Source of the DNA: Lachnospiraceae bacterium G11
Lineage (GTDB): Bacteria > Bacillota > Clostridia > Lachnospirales > Lachnospiraceae
Reading direction: 5' to 3'
DNA: 64,000 bases
Assembly: GCA_900103495.1 (NCBI GenBank)
Contig: FMWZ01000004.1
Coordinates: 62,001 to 126,000 of the forward strand
The position numbers and the translations under genes are program-made. The notes beneath the pieces are model-generated. The model did not search any database, was not told the origin of the DNA, and saw only the letters and a program-made list of their open reading frames with translations. This document shows, in pieces, positions 43,069 through 51,067 of the stretch; the first letter of the stretch is position 1; every line of letters starts with the position of its first letter.

Positions 43069-43563
43069 GTGTGCAGTGAAATATTAGTTGAAGAAATACC
43101 CGTTGAAAGAATTGATGAATTCTGGAATATTCATTTCAAATATCTTATTGATGACGGAATTATAAGTGATGAAGAAGACAAAGAATACTTTTCCGGAGAA
43201 GAGTATCGCGGGATTATCAAAAATCATATGGAGAGAGCGGTAGACAGGCATCATATGATTTACTTTGTAAGTGGCGAAAAGAAGATAGGCGCTGCCCAGT
43301 ACAATACATATACGAGTGAGGATGGAAAGTGCTTTATTCTGGACTTTTGGGTATTCCCGGAATATCGAAACAAAGGACTTGGACATAAATGTTTCGAAGT
43401 ATTGGAGCGATACACAAAAGAAGGCGGAGCAACATATTATGAAATCAACAGCGAGAAAGAAGACTCGGTTCGATTTTGGAAATCCATAGGATTTACTGAG
43501 AACGGGAAAGATGAGTACGGCGTACCGCTGTATAGATTAAAGCACCAATACAGACGCCTGTAG
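43069..43563 (+). CDS. GNAT family N-acetyltransferase
   Basis: 164 aa. The acetyl-CoA binding segment is FPEYRNKGLGHKCFEVL (Q/RxxGxG/A) and the C-terminal strand is FWKSIGFTENG. The substrate is unknown. I place the start at GTG 43069, where AAGGAGAG (43054-43061) is well spaced. A TTG at 43048 would add seven residues. Its last 71 bp overlap, on the opposite strand, the end of the VanZ-family gene. Confidence 0.85.
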   Translation: MCSEILVEEIPVERIDEFWNIHFKYLIDDGIISDEEDKEYFSGEEYRGIIKNHMERAVDRHHMIYFVSGEKKIGAAQYNTYTSEDGKCFILDFWVFPEYRNKGLGHKCFEVLERYTKEGGATYYEINSEKEDSVRFWKSIGFTENGKDEYGVPLYRLKHQYRRL

Positions 43564-44032
43564 TATTTAAAATGATATCATCGATGTCAGAACATCTGTC
43601 ATAAAATAATAGCTGCGAAATCTCAATAAACAAAGTGAATCCGGCGCCTGCCAGAATTGTTTTGTTTATTTTTTTTAATTCGTCGAAACAAGCAGGCCAA
43701 ACTATACCGACAGGTATAAACATAGCTATATTTCCAATAATGTTAACCTGCCAACCATCGTATCTATCAACGACAAATGTGAATGGAATCAGGTTCGTTT
43801 TAAAAGGGAAAATCAGAGACCAGTCAAACTCAAGCACGCCGATATGCCCATCAACATGATGAAGTGGGAAATAGACAAATCTGGCTATGACGACAAGACA
43901 AATGTATACAAGTAAAAGGTTTGCTTCCCTTTTTATATCAATTTTTTGGGTTTTAAAATTAACAATGCATCTTGTTACAATCCAAAGAACCGAAATTAAA
44001 ATAAACATCATCAAAAAAGTAATTTCAAACAT
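43493..44032 (-). CDS. VanZ-like family membrane protein
   Basis: A 179-aa protein with about five hydrophobic helices. The VanZ pattern is present: NIIGNIAMFIPVGIVWP, then FTLFIEISQLL, and DIDDIILNTTGVCIGALI. VanZ proteins are membrane proteins linked to lipoglycopeptide (teicoplanin) tolerance in some cases, but most homologues are uncharacterised. AGGAGA precedes the ATG on the minus strand. It is the only minus-strand gene in the accessory region and converges on the GNAT gene with a tail-to-tail overlap. Confidence 0.88.
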   Translation of the reverse strand: MFEITFLMMFILISVLWIVTRCIVNFKTQKIDIKREANLLLVYICLVVIARFVYFPLHHVDGHIGVLEFDWSLIFPFKTNLIPFTFVVDRYDGWQVNIIGNIAMFIPVGIVWPACFDELKKINKTILAGAGFTLFIEISQLLFYDRCSDIDDIILNTTGVCIGALIYTAVRRTHLSRSQ

Positions 44033-44150
44033 ATAAACATCTCCTAATATGGCACCTTTATGCCAGATGAGACTATACTACATTATGAAATAATCATAAG
44101 TCAACGACATTTGCTATGTAAATTAAAAGAAGGAGTGTAGATTCAAAGAA

Positions 44151-45110
44151 ATGAGTGAGGGTTATATCAAAGAAATGCGCAAGTATGTTGGACATGCTCC
44201 GATAATGACCTGTGCATGCGGCGTTATTATTGAAAATGAAAATGGTGAGATTCTTTTACAGAAAAGGCGTGACAATGGGTGCTGGGCTATCATTGGTGGA
44301 GCCATGGAAATGGGAGAAACCTTTGAGGAGACTGTCAGAAGGGAAGCCAAAGAGGAATCCGGTTTGACATTGGGCAAACTTGAATTATTTAAATTGCTCT
44401 CAGGAAAGGATTGCATTATAGAATATCCTAACGGAGATATTTGCTTTGGACCGGGCATCGTTTTTATCACGAAGGAATATGAAGGGGACATTACTAATGA
44501 TCCGGAGGAAGTAGTGGAACACAGATTTTTCAAGAGGACCGAGCTTCCTGACAATCTTAATAAGTATGATAAGGATATTATTCTTGATTGGGCCGGTGAT
44601 GATATAACGGAAGATGTGAGAGTGGAACATAATTGCTGTTTTACCGATGAAAAACGCTGGTTTAGATATCGCGCGGCGGCAATCATAGTCGAAGAGGGAT
44701 ATGTGCTGTTTGCCGGGAACGAAAAAGACGACTATTATTATTCAATCGGTGGTGGTGTCCATATGGGTGAAACCGCTGAAGATGCTGTAAAAAGAGAGGT
44801 ATATGAAGAGACCGGCATTCACTATGAGATTGACCGACTGGCTGTAATTCATGAGAATTTTTTCAACGATAACAGGGGTGCGCTTAAGGATATGGACTGT
44901 CATGAAATAGCATTTTTTTACATGATGAAGCCAAGAGGAACCAGGGAGCTTAACAGCGACAGTTATACACAAGGCGTCAGGGAGAGCATGCACTGGCTCC
45001 CAATTGATGAATTGGATAAATACAAGGCATTCCCATCCTTCATGAAGGAATACTTACAGACTGAACATACCGGCATTGAACATATTATCACGGACGAGAG
45101 GCTGGAATAA
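44151..45110 (+). CDS. Tandem NUDIX hydrolase (two domains)
   Basis: A 319-aa protein with two complete NUDIX domains. The first Nudix box is at residues 50-72 (GAMEMGETFEETVRREAKEE then SGL). The second is at 201-223 (GGVHMGETAEDAVKREVYEE then TGI). Both keep the metal-binding REXXEE core, so both may hydrolyse nucleoside diphosphate-linked substrates. Such duplications in one chain are uncommon. It may be a house-cleaning or a drug/nucleotide-modifying enzyme. Confidence 0.92.
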   Translation: MSEGYIKEMRKYVGHAPIMTCACGVIIENENGEILLQKRRDNGCWAIIGGAMEMGETFEETVRREAKEESGLTLGKLELFKLLSGKDCIIEYPNGDICFGPGIVFITKEYEGDITNDPEEVVEHRFFKRTELPDNLNKYDKDIILDWAGDDITEDVRVEHNCCFTDEKRWFRYRAAAIIVEEGYVLFAGNEKDDYYYSIGGGVHMGETAEDAVKREVYEETGIHYEIDRLAVIHENFFNDNRGALKDMDCHEIAFFYMMKPRGTRELNSDSYTQGVRESMHWLPIDELDKYKAFPSFMKEYLQTEHTGIEHIITDERLE

Positions 45111-45147
45111 CGCGTCGCTCTATCAGTGTTTGATGAATAAAAAATCC

Positions 45148-45183
45148 TTGCATAATTTATTTCCATATAGTAATATTCTATAT
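45148..45183 (+). promoter_or_regulatory. Promoter with MarR operator
   Basis: TTGCAT (45148-45153), a 17-bp spacer and TAATAT (45171-45176). A perfect dyad ATATAG-N7-CTATAT (45165-45183) is centred on the -10 box, a typical site for autorepression by the MarR protein encoded next. Confidence 0.7.
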
Positions 45184-45199
45184 AGAAAGGAACTGTAAT

Positions 45200-45640
45200 A
45201 TGAAAATATCTCGAAGCGGTGATTACATTGCTCAAATTCGATTAATAGGCGGAAGAGTATTTGAGAAGCTCTTGGCAGAATCAGGAGCGGATACCTTCAA
45301 TGGTCCACAGGGCAAAATCTTGGATGCCCTCTGGCAGAAGGACGGTTTGTCCGCAAATGAAATTGCGGTTAAGACAGGCCTTGCAAACAGTACTCTGACA
45401 AGCATGCTTGATCGAATGGAAGAAGCAGAACTGGTATCAAGAGTCAGATCCGAAGAGGACAGGCGTGTTGTTAAGATTTATCTCGGGCCCAAAGCACGCG
45501 ACTGTAAGGAGCAGTATAAGAAAGTCTCTGAGGAAATGACAGACATATACTTCCAAGGCTTCGAAGAGAAAGAAGTTGAAGAGCTTGAGAATTACCTGCT
45601 GAGAGTATTAAGTAATGTCCGCGAAGCAGACAAGAAATAG
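45200..45640 (+). CDS. MarR family transcriptional regulator
   Basis: A 146-aa winged-helix regulator. The recognition region LSANEIAVKTGLANSTLTSM is followed by the wing LVSRVRSEEDRRVVKIYL with the conserved D-x-R of the MarR wing. Dimerisation helices flank it. MarR proteins respond to phenolic or oxidant ligands or drugs. The dyad over its own promoter supports autorepression, and the flavin reductase 36 bp downstream is probably in the same unit, which suggests a redox or xenobiotic trigger. Confidence 0.93.
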   Translation: MKISRSGDYIAQIRLIGGRVFEKLLAESGADTFNGPQGKILDALWQKDGLSANEIAVKTGLANSTLTSMLDRMEEAELVSRVRSEEDRRVVKIYLGPKARDCKEQYKKVSEEMTDIYFQGFEEKEVEELENYLLRVLSNVREADKK

Positions 45641-45676
45641 TTCCTGACTAAAATACTATTATACGGGGGTATAAAC

Positions 45677-46252
45677 GTGAATAAAATTAGTGTGAAGCCA
45701 AATAACGATTTTTGCCCGCAGACATTGTTTCTGTATGGCACATATGATGAGAACGGGAAGGCAGATTTCGGTCTGTTCTGCTGGTTCAGTTACATGTGGG
45801 ATACCGAGCTTGGCGTCATGTGCTGTATAGGCGGCAAGAAGCTGACTCTTGATAACATCCACAGGGATAAGGTGTTCTCGGCGTGTCTAGTTACCGAAGA
45901 GATGCTGCCTCAAGCTGACTATCTTGGTTGCGTCAGCGGATACAAAGAGGAGAAGATGAAGATTGATTTGGATATAGGAAAGGGAGCTGTCCTTCCGGTT
46001 CCAATCCTCAACAATTCACCTGTTATTTTCGAACTGGAAGTTAAGCAGTTTATTCCCATGGACGATTCGGAAGTTATGCTTTGTAAAATCAGAAATGTTC
46101 TCCAGGATGAAAACCTTGCAACAAAAGACAAGAGTGATGTCGAGAAACTAGCGGGTATTGCGCCGGTTAAGACAACCTGCGGCCGCTACTTTAGCTACAA
46201 GGGAGAAGACCTGGAACTTTGGGGACAACCCATGAAGAAATTAAACAAATAA
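45677..46252 (+). CDS. Flavin reductase-like / FMN-binding split-barrel protein
   Basis: 191 aa. The sequence matches the flavin reductase-like fold: N-terminal CPQTLFLYGTYDENGKADFG, the middle KKLTLDNIHRDKVFSACLV, and later IFELEVKQFIPMDDSEVMLCKI. These proteins bind FMN and reduce flavins or act as flavoredoxins. A GTG start is used after GGGGG. The gene follows a MarR regulator and precedes, after a terminator, a quinone-reductase-type gene, which forms a small redox cluster. Confidence 0.85.
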   Translation: MNKISVKPNNDFCPQTLFLYGTYDENGKADFGLFCWFSYMWDTELGVMCCIGGKKLTLDNIHRDKVFSACLVTEEMLPQADYLGCVSGYKEEKMKIDLDIGKGAVLPVPILNNSPVIFELEVKQFIPMDDSEVMLCKIRNVLQDENLATKDKSDVEKLAGIAPVKTTCGRYFSYKGEDLELWGQPMKKLNK

Positions 46253-46281
46253 TTAAGGAGTTTTACCTTCCATTTACTCCT

Positions 46282-46308
46282 GGCCATGCCAAAAGCATGG
46301 CCTTTTTA
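46282..46308 (+). terminator. Terminator of the MarR-flavin reductase unit
   Basis: GGCCATGC (46282-46289) pairs with GCATGGCC (46295-46302) around CAAAA and is followed by five T residues. Confidence 0.93.
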
Positions 46309-46425
46309 TTTCCTTATAAATTCTTTATATTTTAGGGTTAATGTTACTGTATGCAATAGTAAATAGCTATGATAAAATCTTTATAACGTTTTGCGATAAT
46401 ACGTATAAGGCGGAGGAGGAGAAAA

Positions 46426-47352
46426 ATGAAGGTTTTTATCGTATATTGTCATCCATCTGAGGATTCGTTTACACGAAATATCAGGGACGCATTTATTAAG
46501 GGCATTACTGATTCCGGAAATGAGTATATCCTTTCCGACTTGTATGCAATGGATTTCAAATCAGACATAACTGAGAAGGAGTACTTAAGGGATGCGAATT
46601 ACAGAAACACTCCCGATGTGGCAGAGGATGTGCTTAAGGAACAGGAGAAGATCAATTCTTCTGATGCCATAGCCTTTATATATCCAATCTTCTGGACGGA
46701 AGCTCCCGCTAAGCTTGTGGGCTGGTTTGACAGAGTATGGTCATATGGATTTGCGTATGGCGAGAAAACCATGAAGATGCTCGAGAAGGGAATGATTCTT
46801 TGCTCGGCAGGGCATCCCATGGAAACACTGGAAAACTTTGGATTTCTCGATGGCATGAAGAGAATAATGTTCAGAGACAGGCTCCTTAACCGTGTGAAGA
46901 AAGGTGAGTTTGTCGTTTTCGATAGCACATCAAGAGAGAAGCCCCAAAGGAAAGATAACTGGGATAGCAATTTAGCCAGAGCTTATGAGAAAGGTAAGAC
47001 TTTCTTCTCCGATGATAACGATGAGCTTTCGGTTGATGGAAGATTCTTTACAGCAGTTGAGAATTCCGAATCGGGTGAAGTGTCTGATATGACAGTCTTT
47101 GGATATCACCAGAAGGGCAATGTAATCTGGGCGGAGTACTCAGGTGGAAGCGTTGTTAAGGGATATCTTATCGGAACCATGGATGAGAAACACAATTTGC
47201 ATTTCTCCTATCAGCATATAAACACCGAGGGCGATTTGAAGTCAGGAGTGTGTGATTCAACACCCAAGGTGGAAAACGGGAAACTCAGATTCTATGAGAA
47301 ATGGAAATGGACAATGGGTGAAGAAGGCACATCCATAATTGAGGAGATTTAG
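46426..47352 (+). CDS. NAD(P)H oxidoreductase of the flavodoxin-like fold fused to a second domain
   Basis: 308 aa. Residues 1-195 match NAD(P)H:quinone oxidoreductases (FVIYCHP-like start MKVFIVYCHPSEDSF; FMN-site IAFIYPIFWTEAPAKLVGWF). Residues about 205-308 (DGRFFTAVENSESGEV, IWAEYSGGSVVKGYLIG, LRFYEKWKWTMGEEGTSIIEE) match a roughly 100-aa protein often deposited as n-acetylglutamate synthase, a name I think is not justified by data. That domain is normally stand-alone; here it is fused. A very strong GGAGGAGG ribosome site is present. Confidence 0.85.
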   Translation: MKVFIVYCHPSEDSFTRNIRDAFIKGITDSGNEYILSDLYAMDFKSDITEKEYLRDANYRNTPDVAEDVLKEQEKINSSDAIAFIYPIFWTEAPAKLVGWFDRVWSYGFAYGEKTMKMLEKGMILCSAGHPMETLENFGFLDGMKRIMFRDRLLNRVKKGEFVVFDSTSREKPQRKDNWDSNLARAYEKGKTFFSDDNDELSVDGRFFTAVENSESGEVSDMTVFGYHQKGNVIWAEYSGGSVVKGYLIGTMDEKHNLHFSYQHINTEGDLKSGVCDSTPKVENGKLRFYEKWKWTMGEEGTSIIEEI

Positions 47353-47362
47353 AGGTTTTTGC

Positions 47363-47899
47363 ATGAATTTATTTATGGATAAACTATTTATTACACATTA
47401 CTATTATCCGGGAACAGACCCGTGGGAAAACATAATGCTTCTTCCTGAACAGGAAGCGTTTCGTATAGCTAAGATGCTTTCTGATGCGCATCCGGACACT
47501 ACCAGTTTCGGCCGTTTTGCCGACTTCGAGAATTATTATCCGGCCCGAAAGAAAGCAGATGCATTTGTTCGCGATAAGTTTATAGAGTTAGGCGGAAATC
47601 CAAAGCTTCAGCATCCCTATTCATTTGCTCTTTTAGAGTGTGAATATCTTAAAGAATGGTTTGACAGCAGCGATAAGATTGTTATTGATCTTGATGATAT
47701 TCCTGATGATCAGGTCAGCTTTACACTGGGAGACAGCTGTGCATTGATGATTCACGGAAATGAACCGAATGTTCTTACAAAGAAAATTCTGTTTGAACGC
47801 ATCGAGGCATTTAATGGTTCGGTTGACGCTTTTCTCAAAGAATCACTCGGCAAGTATGCTTATGTGGAAGTGCAATTATGGGACAGATTATCCGGATAA
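47363..47899 (+). CDS. Uncharacterised protein
   Basis: 178 aa, soluble, no signal peptide or membrane helix. I do not recognise the family. The N-terminal half is rich in aromatic residues (FITHYYYPGTDPWENIMLL). The middle has FGRFADFENYYPARK, and there is an acidic strand IVIDLDDIPDDQVSFTLGDS. The style resembles small accessory proteins of Firmicutes with no known function. AGAGG (47351-47355) supports the ATG at 47363; a second ATG at 47375 is also possible. It starts 10 bp after the oxidoreductase gene and may be co-expressed. Confidence 0.75.
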   Translation: MNLFMDKLFITHYYYPGTDPWENIMLLPEQEAFRIAKMLSDAHPDTTSFGRFADFENYYPARKKADAFVRDKFIELGGNPKLQHPYSFALLECEYLKEWFDSSDKIVIDLDDIPDDQVSFTLGDSCALMIHGNEPNVLTKKILFERIEAFNGSVDAFLKESLGKYAYVEVQLWDRLSG

Positions 47900-47965
47900 C
47901 GGCTAAGAGATGTTATGGACATGTCTAATGAGTCTGACAAATCGGAATTTGAGGAGAAAATATCA

Positions 47966-48229
47966 ATGCCAAAAGTAAAACTTACAATTACAGAAAGTAA
48001 ATGTAGATGTGGGTATTTCAAGAAAGGCCAAGAGTTTATAGTAGAGGACTTGTGTCCTCCTTTATGCCATGAACTTTGGAATTACATTTACCCTTCGGTC
48101 TATGCATTACAGAATGGAGCTTCACTTGATTATGGAGATAGTCGAGCAAAAGCATTTGATGCAAAATGTCCGGACGAGGGTAGAGTATGTATTCATGGCG
48201 AGATTGAGGACATACCATCCGCGAAATGA
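47966..48229 (+). CDS. TIGR04076 family protein
   Basis: An 87-aa small protein. Features match TIGR04076: KVKLTITESKC at the start, GQEFIVEDLCPPLCHELWNYIYP with the conserved Cys/His, and a second Cys pair (AKCPDEGRVCIHG). The function is unknown; the Cys/His pattern suggests metal binding. GAGGAGA (47951-47957) points to the ATG at 47966. An in-frame ATG at 47915 would add 17 acidic residues. Confidence 0.78.
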   Translation: MPKVKLTITESKCRCGYFKKGQEFIVEDLCPPLCHELWNYIYPSVYALQNGASLDYGDSRAKAFDAKCPDEGRVCIHGEIEDIPSAK

Positions 48230-48283
48230 GAAGGGGTGGCTTACAGATACCTGAATTGATAGAAATGGGGACATCGGTATAAT

Positions 48284-48697
48284 ATGCGAATTATAAGTTG
48301 CTCAATGGAAGATATATCATCTTTGGCATTAATGAATAAGCATCTGATTGAAGATGAGGGAAGTAATAATCCTATGAACGTTGAAGAACTGGCAGACAGA
48401 ATGCGAGGATTTCTCAGTAGCGATTATAATGCATATATTTTCGCGGAAGATGGGATTGCGATAGGATATGCATTGATAAAACATACGTCTTCCCCATTAT
48501 ATCTGCGGCAGTTTTATATAGACAGAGAGTACAGGCGTAAGCATTATGGCAAGCAGGCATTTTGTATGTTGTTAGATCATCTCAATACCACTGAGATAGA
48601 TGTGGATGTACTGCCGAATAATGAGACCGGACTTAAGTTTTGGAAAAGTCTTGGATTTAAGGCTCAATATATTTCTATGCGATATAAAAACTTCTAG
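48284..48697 (+). CDS. GNAT family N-acetyltransferase
   Basis: 137 aa. The acetyl-CoA loop is DREYRRKHYGKQAFCML, with His/Tyr in place of the usual Gly residues of RxxGxG, so the loop is atypical. The terminal strand FWKSLGFKAQY is standard. The substrate is unknown. Like its neighbours it is a short single-domain enzyme with its own ribosome site. The 111-bp gap to the next start is AT-rich. Confidence 0.82.
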   Translation: MRIISCSMEDISSLALMNKHLIEDEGSNNPMNVEELADRMRGFLSSDYNAYIFAEDGIAIGYALIKHTSSPLYLRQFYIDREYRRKHYGKQAFCMLLDHLNTTEIDVDVLPNNETGLKFWKSLGFKAQYISMRYKNF

Positions 48698-48808
48698 AGA
48701 GTGTATTTTGAAAAAAGTGGTGCATTGAATTTCAGTTTAATTGACCACGAATTAGATGATATGAACGGTGTAGTGATCAGATTGGAAATTAGTATTTGTG
48801 GGGGCAGA

Positions 48809-49636
48809 ATGAAATCTTTCATTAGACTAACAGATTTTACCAAAGATGAATTATTAGAGATATTTAGTATTGCTGACTCAATAGAAAAGTATTCAGGGTA
48901 TTTGTCAGGAAAAACCGTCGTTATGTTTTTCCCTGATTCTAGTATCCGGACAAGAGTTACTTTTGAAAAAGGTGTCTACCTTCTTGGAGGACAATCTATA
49001 CTATTTGATCCAGCGACTCTAGAAAAGAAAGAGAATATTAAGGATGTATGTGGATATCTTCAAAACTGGGCTGATGTAGTTATTGCAAGATATAGAGATA
49101 TTGATTTGCTGGAGAAAATGGCAAGTTTCATGGATGTTCCAGTAATTAATGCTCTTACTGATGATAACCATCCCTGTGAAATGATGGCTGATCTGTATGC
49201 TCTTTCAAAAAGAAGACATGATTTTCTTAAGGATGAATATCTATTTGTTGGTGCAGATGGAAACATAGGCAGGGCATGGAGAGAAGCTGCTGAAGCTATG
49301 GGATTTTCAATCACACAAAGTTGCCCTTCAATATATAAAATGTCTGGAGTTGAAAATATAGATAATCTTGCGGATGCGGTAGTTGGAAAAGATATCATAT
49401 GTACAGACTCAATACCTGGCGAATTTGCAAATGATTTTAACAGCTTTCAGATTACAAAAGATATTATGAAAATGGCTAATAAAGGAGCTTTATTGAATCC
49501 TTGTCCACCATTTTATAGAAATGAAGAAGTTTCTAATGATGTAATTGATTCTAATTTTTTTGTTGGCTATGATTTCAAAAAAGATTTGCTAAGAGTACAA
49601 CAAGCAATATTGACATTCTGTATGGAGAACAGATAA
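48809..49636 (+). CDS. Aspartate/ornithine carbamoyltransferase-family protein, non-canonical
   Basis: 275 aa against the usual 300-335. The carbamoyl-phosphate loop is PDSSIRTRVTFEKG (SxRTR kept). The second signature is HPCEMMADLYAL, with Glu where ATCase and OTCase have Gln (HPxQ). The amino-acid-binding loop is NPCPPFYRNEEVS in place of HCLPxHR. The substrate is therefore probably neither aspartate nor ornithine. GGGGGC precedes the ATG at 48809. The gene is visibly more AT-rich than its flanks, which suggests separate acquisition. Confidence 0.8.
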   Translation: MKSFIRLTDFTKDELLEIFSIADSIEKYSGYLSGKTVVMFFPDSSIRTRVTFEKGVYLLGGQSILFDPATLEKKENIKDVCGYLQNWADVVIARYRDIDLLEKMASFMDVPVINALTDDNHPCEMMADLYALSKRRHDFLKDEYLFVGADGNIGRAWREAAEAMGFSITQSCPSIYKMSGVENIDNLADAVVGKDIICTDSIPGEFANDFNSFQITKDIMKMANKGALLNPCPPFYRNEEVSNDVIDSNFFVGYDFKKDLLRVQQAILTFCMENR

Positions 49637-49667
49637 GGATAACTTCGAGTTTGCAGAGGAGATTGAT

Positions 49668-49982
49668 GTGGCATCAAGCAAAGAGTACTTAGAGTTTATT
49701 TTAGAACAACTTTCAGATTTGGATGATATATCATGTAAAGCAATGATGGGGGAGTATATCATTTATTATAAGGGGAAGATTGTTGGGGGCATTTATGATG
49801 ATCGCTTTCTTGTGAAGAATGTCAAAGCGGCAAAAGAAATGATGCCAGATGGATCGTTGGAACTCCCTTATGAAGGGGCAAAAGAAATGCTTTTGGTGGA
49901 TGAAGTTGATAATAGAGAATTTTTAATGGAACTCTTGGATGCTATGTATGATGAACTTCCAGAACCAAAGAAAAAGAAATAG
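49668..49982 (+). CDS. TfoX N-terminal domain family protein
   Basis: 104 aa. The TfoX N-terminal domain is seen in DISCKAMMGEYIIYYKGKIVGGIYDDRFLVK and the Lys-rich C-terminus. In Proteobacteria TfoX regulates competence, but stand-alone small TfoX_N proteins in Firmicutes have no established role. A GTG start follows GAGGAGA. A 16-base near-identical direct repeat begins at the stop codons on both sides of this gene. Confidence 0.85.
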   Translation: MASSKEYLEFILEQLSDLDDISCKAMMGEYIIYYKGKIVGGIYDDRFLVKNVKAAKEMMPDGSLELPYEGAKEMLLVDEVDNREFLMELLDAMYDELPEPKKKK

Positions 49983-50065
49983 ATAACTTCAAGTTTGTTC
50001 AGCAGCCAGCTGACTGTGGGCAAAGATGAGGTAGGTTCATGACACTACACAGAAGGAGAATTACT

Positions 50066-50428
50066 ATGCTTAGCGAAAAAGACAAACGTTGGGACCGATT
50101 TATATCTGAAATATGTTATAGAGATTCAGCCACATTATCTGAAATTCAGAAAAAAGCTGTCTTGTGCTTTTGGTATGATGCAGAAATGAATAATGGCGGA
50201 TTCAGCGGTTATTCGGATGTTTTTCCCGATACGGATTTAAAAGAACTTGAAAGTGCATTAAAAGAAATCGCTAATGATGATTTCGTTGATAATCTGCGCA
50301 AAGCAATTACAGACGGTAAAGCTGATGGCTGGGTGGAAACTGACAGGGCCTTCTACAGATTTGAGCCCTCTCTTTCCACGTTACTTGAAGAGTATGTTGA
50401 AGCAAACAAAGATGTGATTTTTGATTAA
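50066..50428 (+). CDS. DMP19-like (DUF4375) family protein
   Basis: 120 aa. The pattern KAVLCFWYDAEMNNGGFSGYSD is the hallmark of the DMP19/DUF4375 group (NGGFxQY-type block). The rest is helical and acidic. White spot syndrome virus DMP19 is a DNA-mimic protein; bacterial relatives are uncharacterised, and its net acidic charge is compatible with DNA mimicry but does not prove it. AGAAGGAGA (50051-50059) selects the ATG at 50066 over 50039. Confidence 0.78.
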   Translation: MLSEKDKRWDRFISEICYRDSATLSEIQKKAVLCFWYDAEMNNGGFSGYSDVFPDTDLKELESALKEIANDDFVDNLRKAITDGKADGWVETDRAFYRFEPSLSTLLEEYVEANKDVIFD

Positions 50429-50488
50429 GATGAACGTTAAATTCCAGTTTGATGCACGATGACAAATCGCGGATTGGAGGGGTAAACC

Positions 50489-51010
50489 ATGTTAGAAATA
50501 TTAAAAGCGAGGTTTCAGGATAATAAGAATCTTCATATGGAACTGAGTTGGCCTGACGTGGAGAAACGTTTGCTTGAGCATCCTGGCTCCATGGATGTTT
50601 TGAGAAGGATGGAGGAGAGCGGCGGAGAACCGGATACCATCGGCTATGACGAAAAGACGGGAAAGCTAATTTTCTGCGACTGCGCAAAGGAGTCTCCTTC
50701 TGGGCGCAGAAGCCTGTGCTATGACGAAAAGGCATTACAGGGGCGTGCTAAAAACCCGCCGTCAGGCAGCGCCGAATGGAAAGCAAAAGAAATCGGCGTT
50801 TTGATCATGACGGAGGAACTCTATCGCCGACTGCAAAGTCTCGGGGAATTTGATTTGAAAACGTCAAGTTGGATCACTACGCCGGATGACATTCGCGACA
50901 AGGGCGGTGCATTGTTCTGCGAACGACGTTACGGAACGGTTTTCACATTTCATAACGGGGCGGATTCGTACTATTCCGTGCGCGGGTTCAGAGGTTATAC
51001 TCTTATATAA
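50489..51010 (+). CDS. DUF4256 family protein
   Basis: 173 aa, unknown function. It matches the DUF4256 pattern: SGGEPDTIGYDEKTGKLIF, SPSGRRSLCYDEKAL, FDLKTSSWITTPDDIRDKGG and RYGTVFTFHNGADSYY. No catalytic motif is known. The coding sequence uses noticeably more G and C at third positions than adjacent genes, unlike the AT-rich carbamoyltransferase 1 kb upstream. That supports independent acquisition of neighbouring genes. Confidence 0.88.
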   Translation: MLEILKARFQDNKNLHMELSWPDVEKRLLEHPGSMDVLRRMEESGGEPDTIGYDEKTGKLIFCDCAKESPSGRRSLCYDEKALQGRAKNPPSGSAEWKAKEIGVLIMTEELYRRLQSLGEFDLKTSSWITTPDDIRDKGGALFCERRYGTVFTFHNGADSYYSVRGFRGYTLI

Positions 51011-51067
51011 ATTCCCGTTTGGCGTGATAAGTATTATTTGAATAATAATATTTTAAGAAGGAGTGTC

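Noticed and set aside
48701-48808. Longer start for the carbamoyltransferase-family gene
   Set aside because: The upstream in-frame codons have no ribosome site and add residues absent from the family start. GGGGGC supports 48809.
49637-50065. attC-like integron site between small genes
   Set aside because: The repeated 16-mer lacks the RYYYAAC and GTTRRRY core pair, and no integron integrase is in the window.
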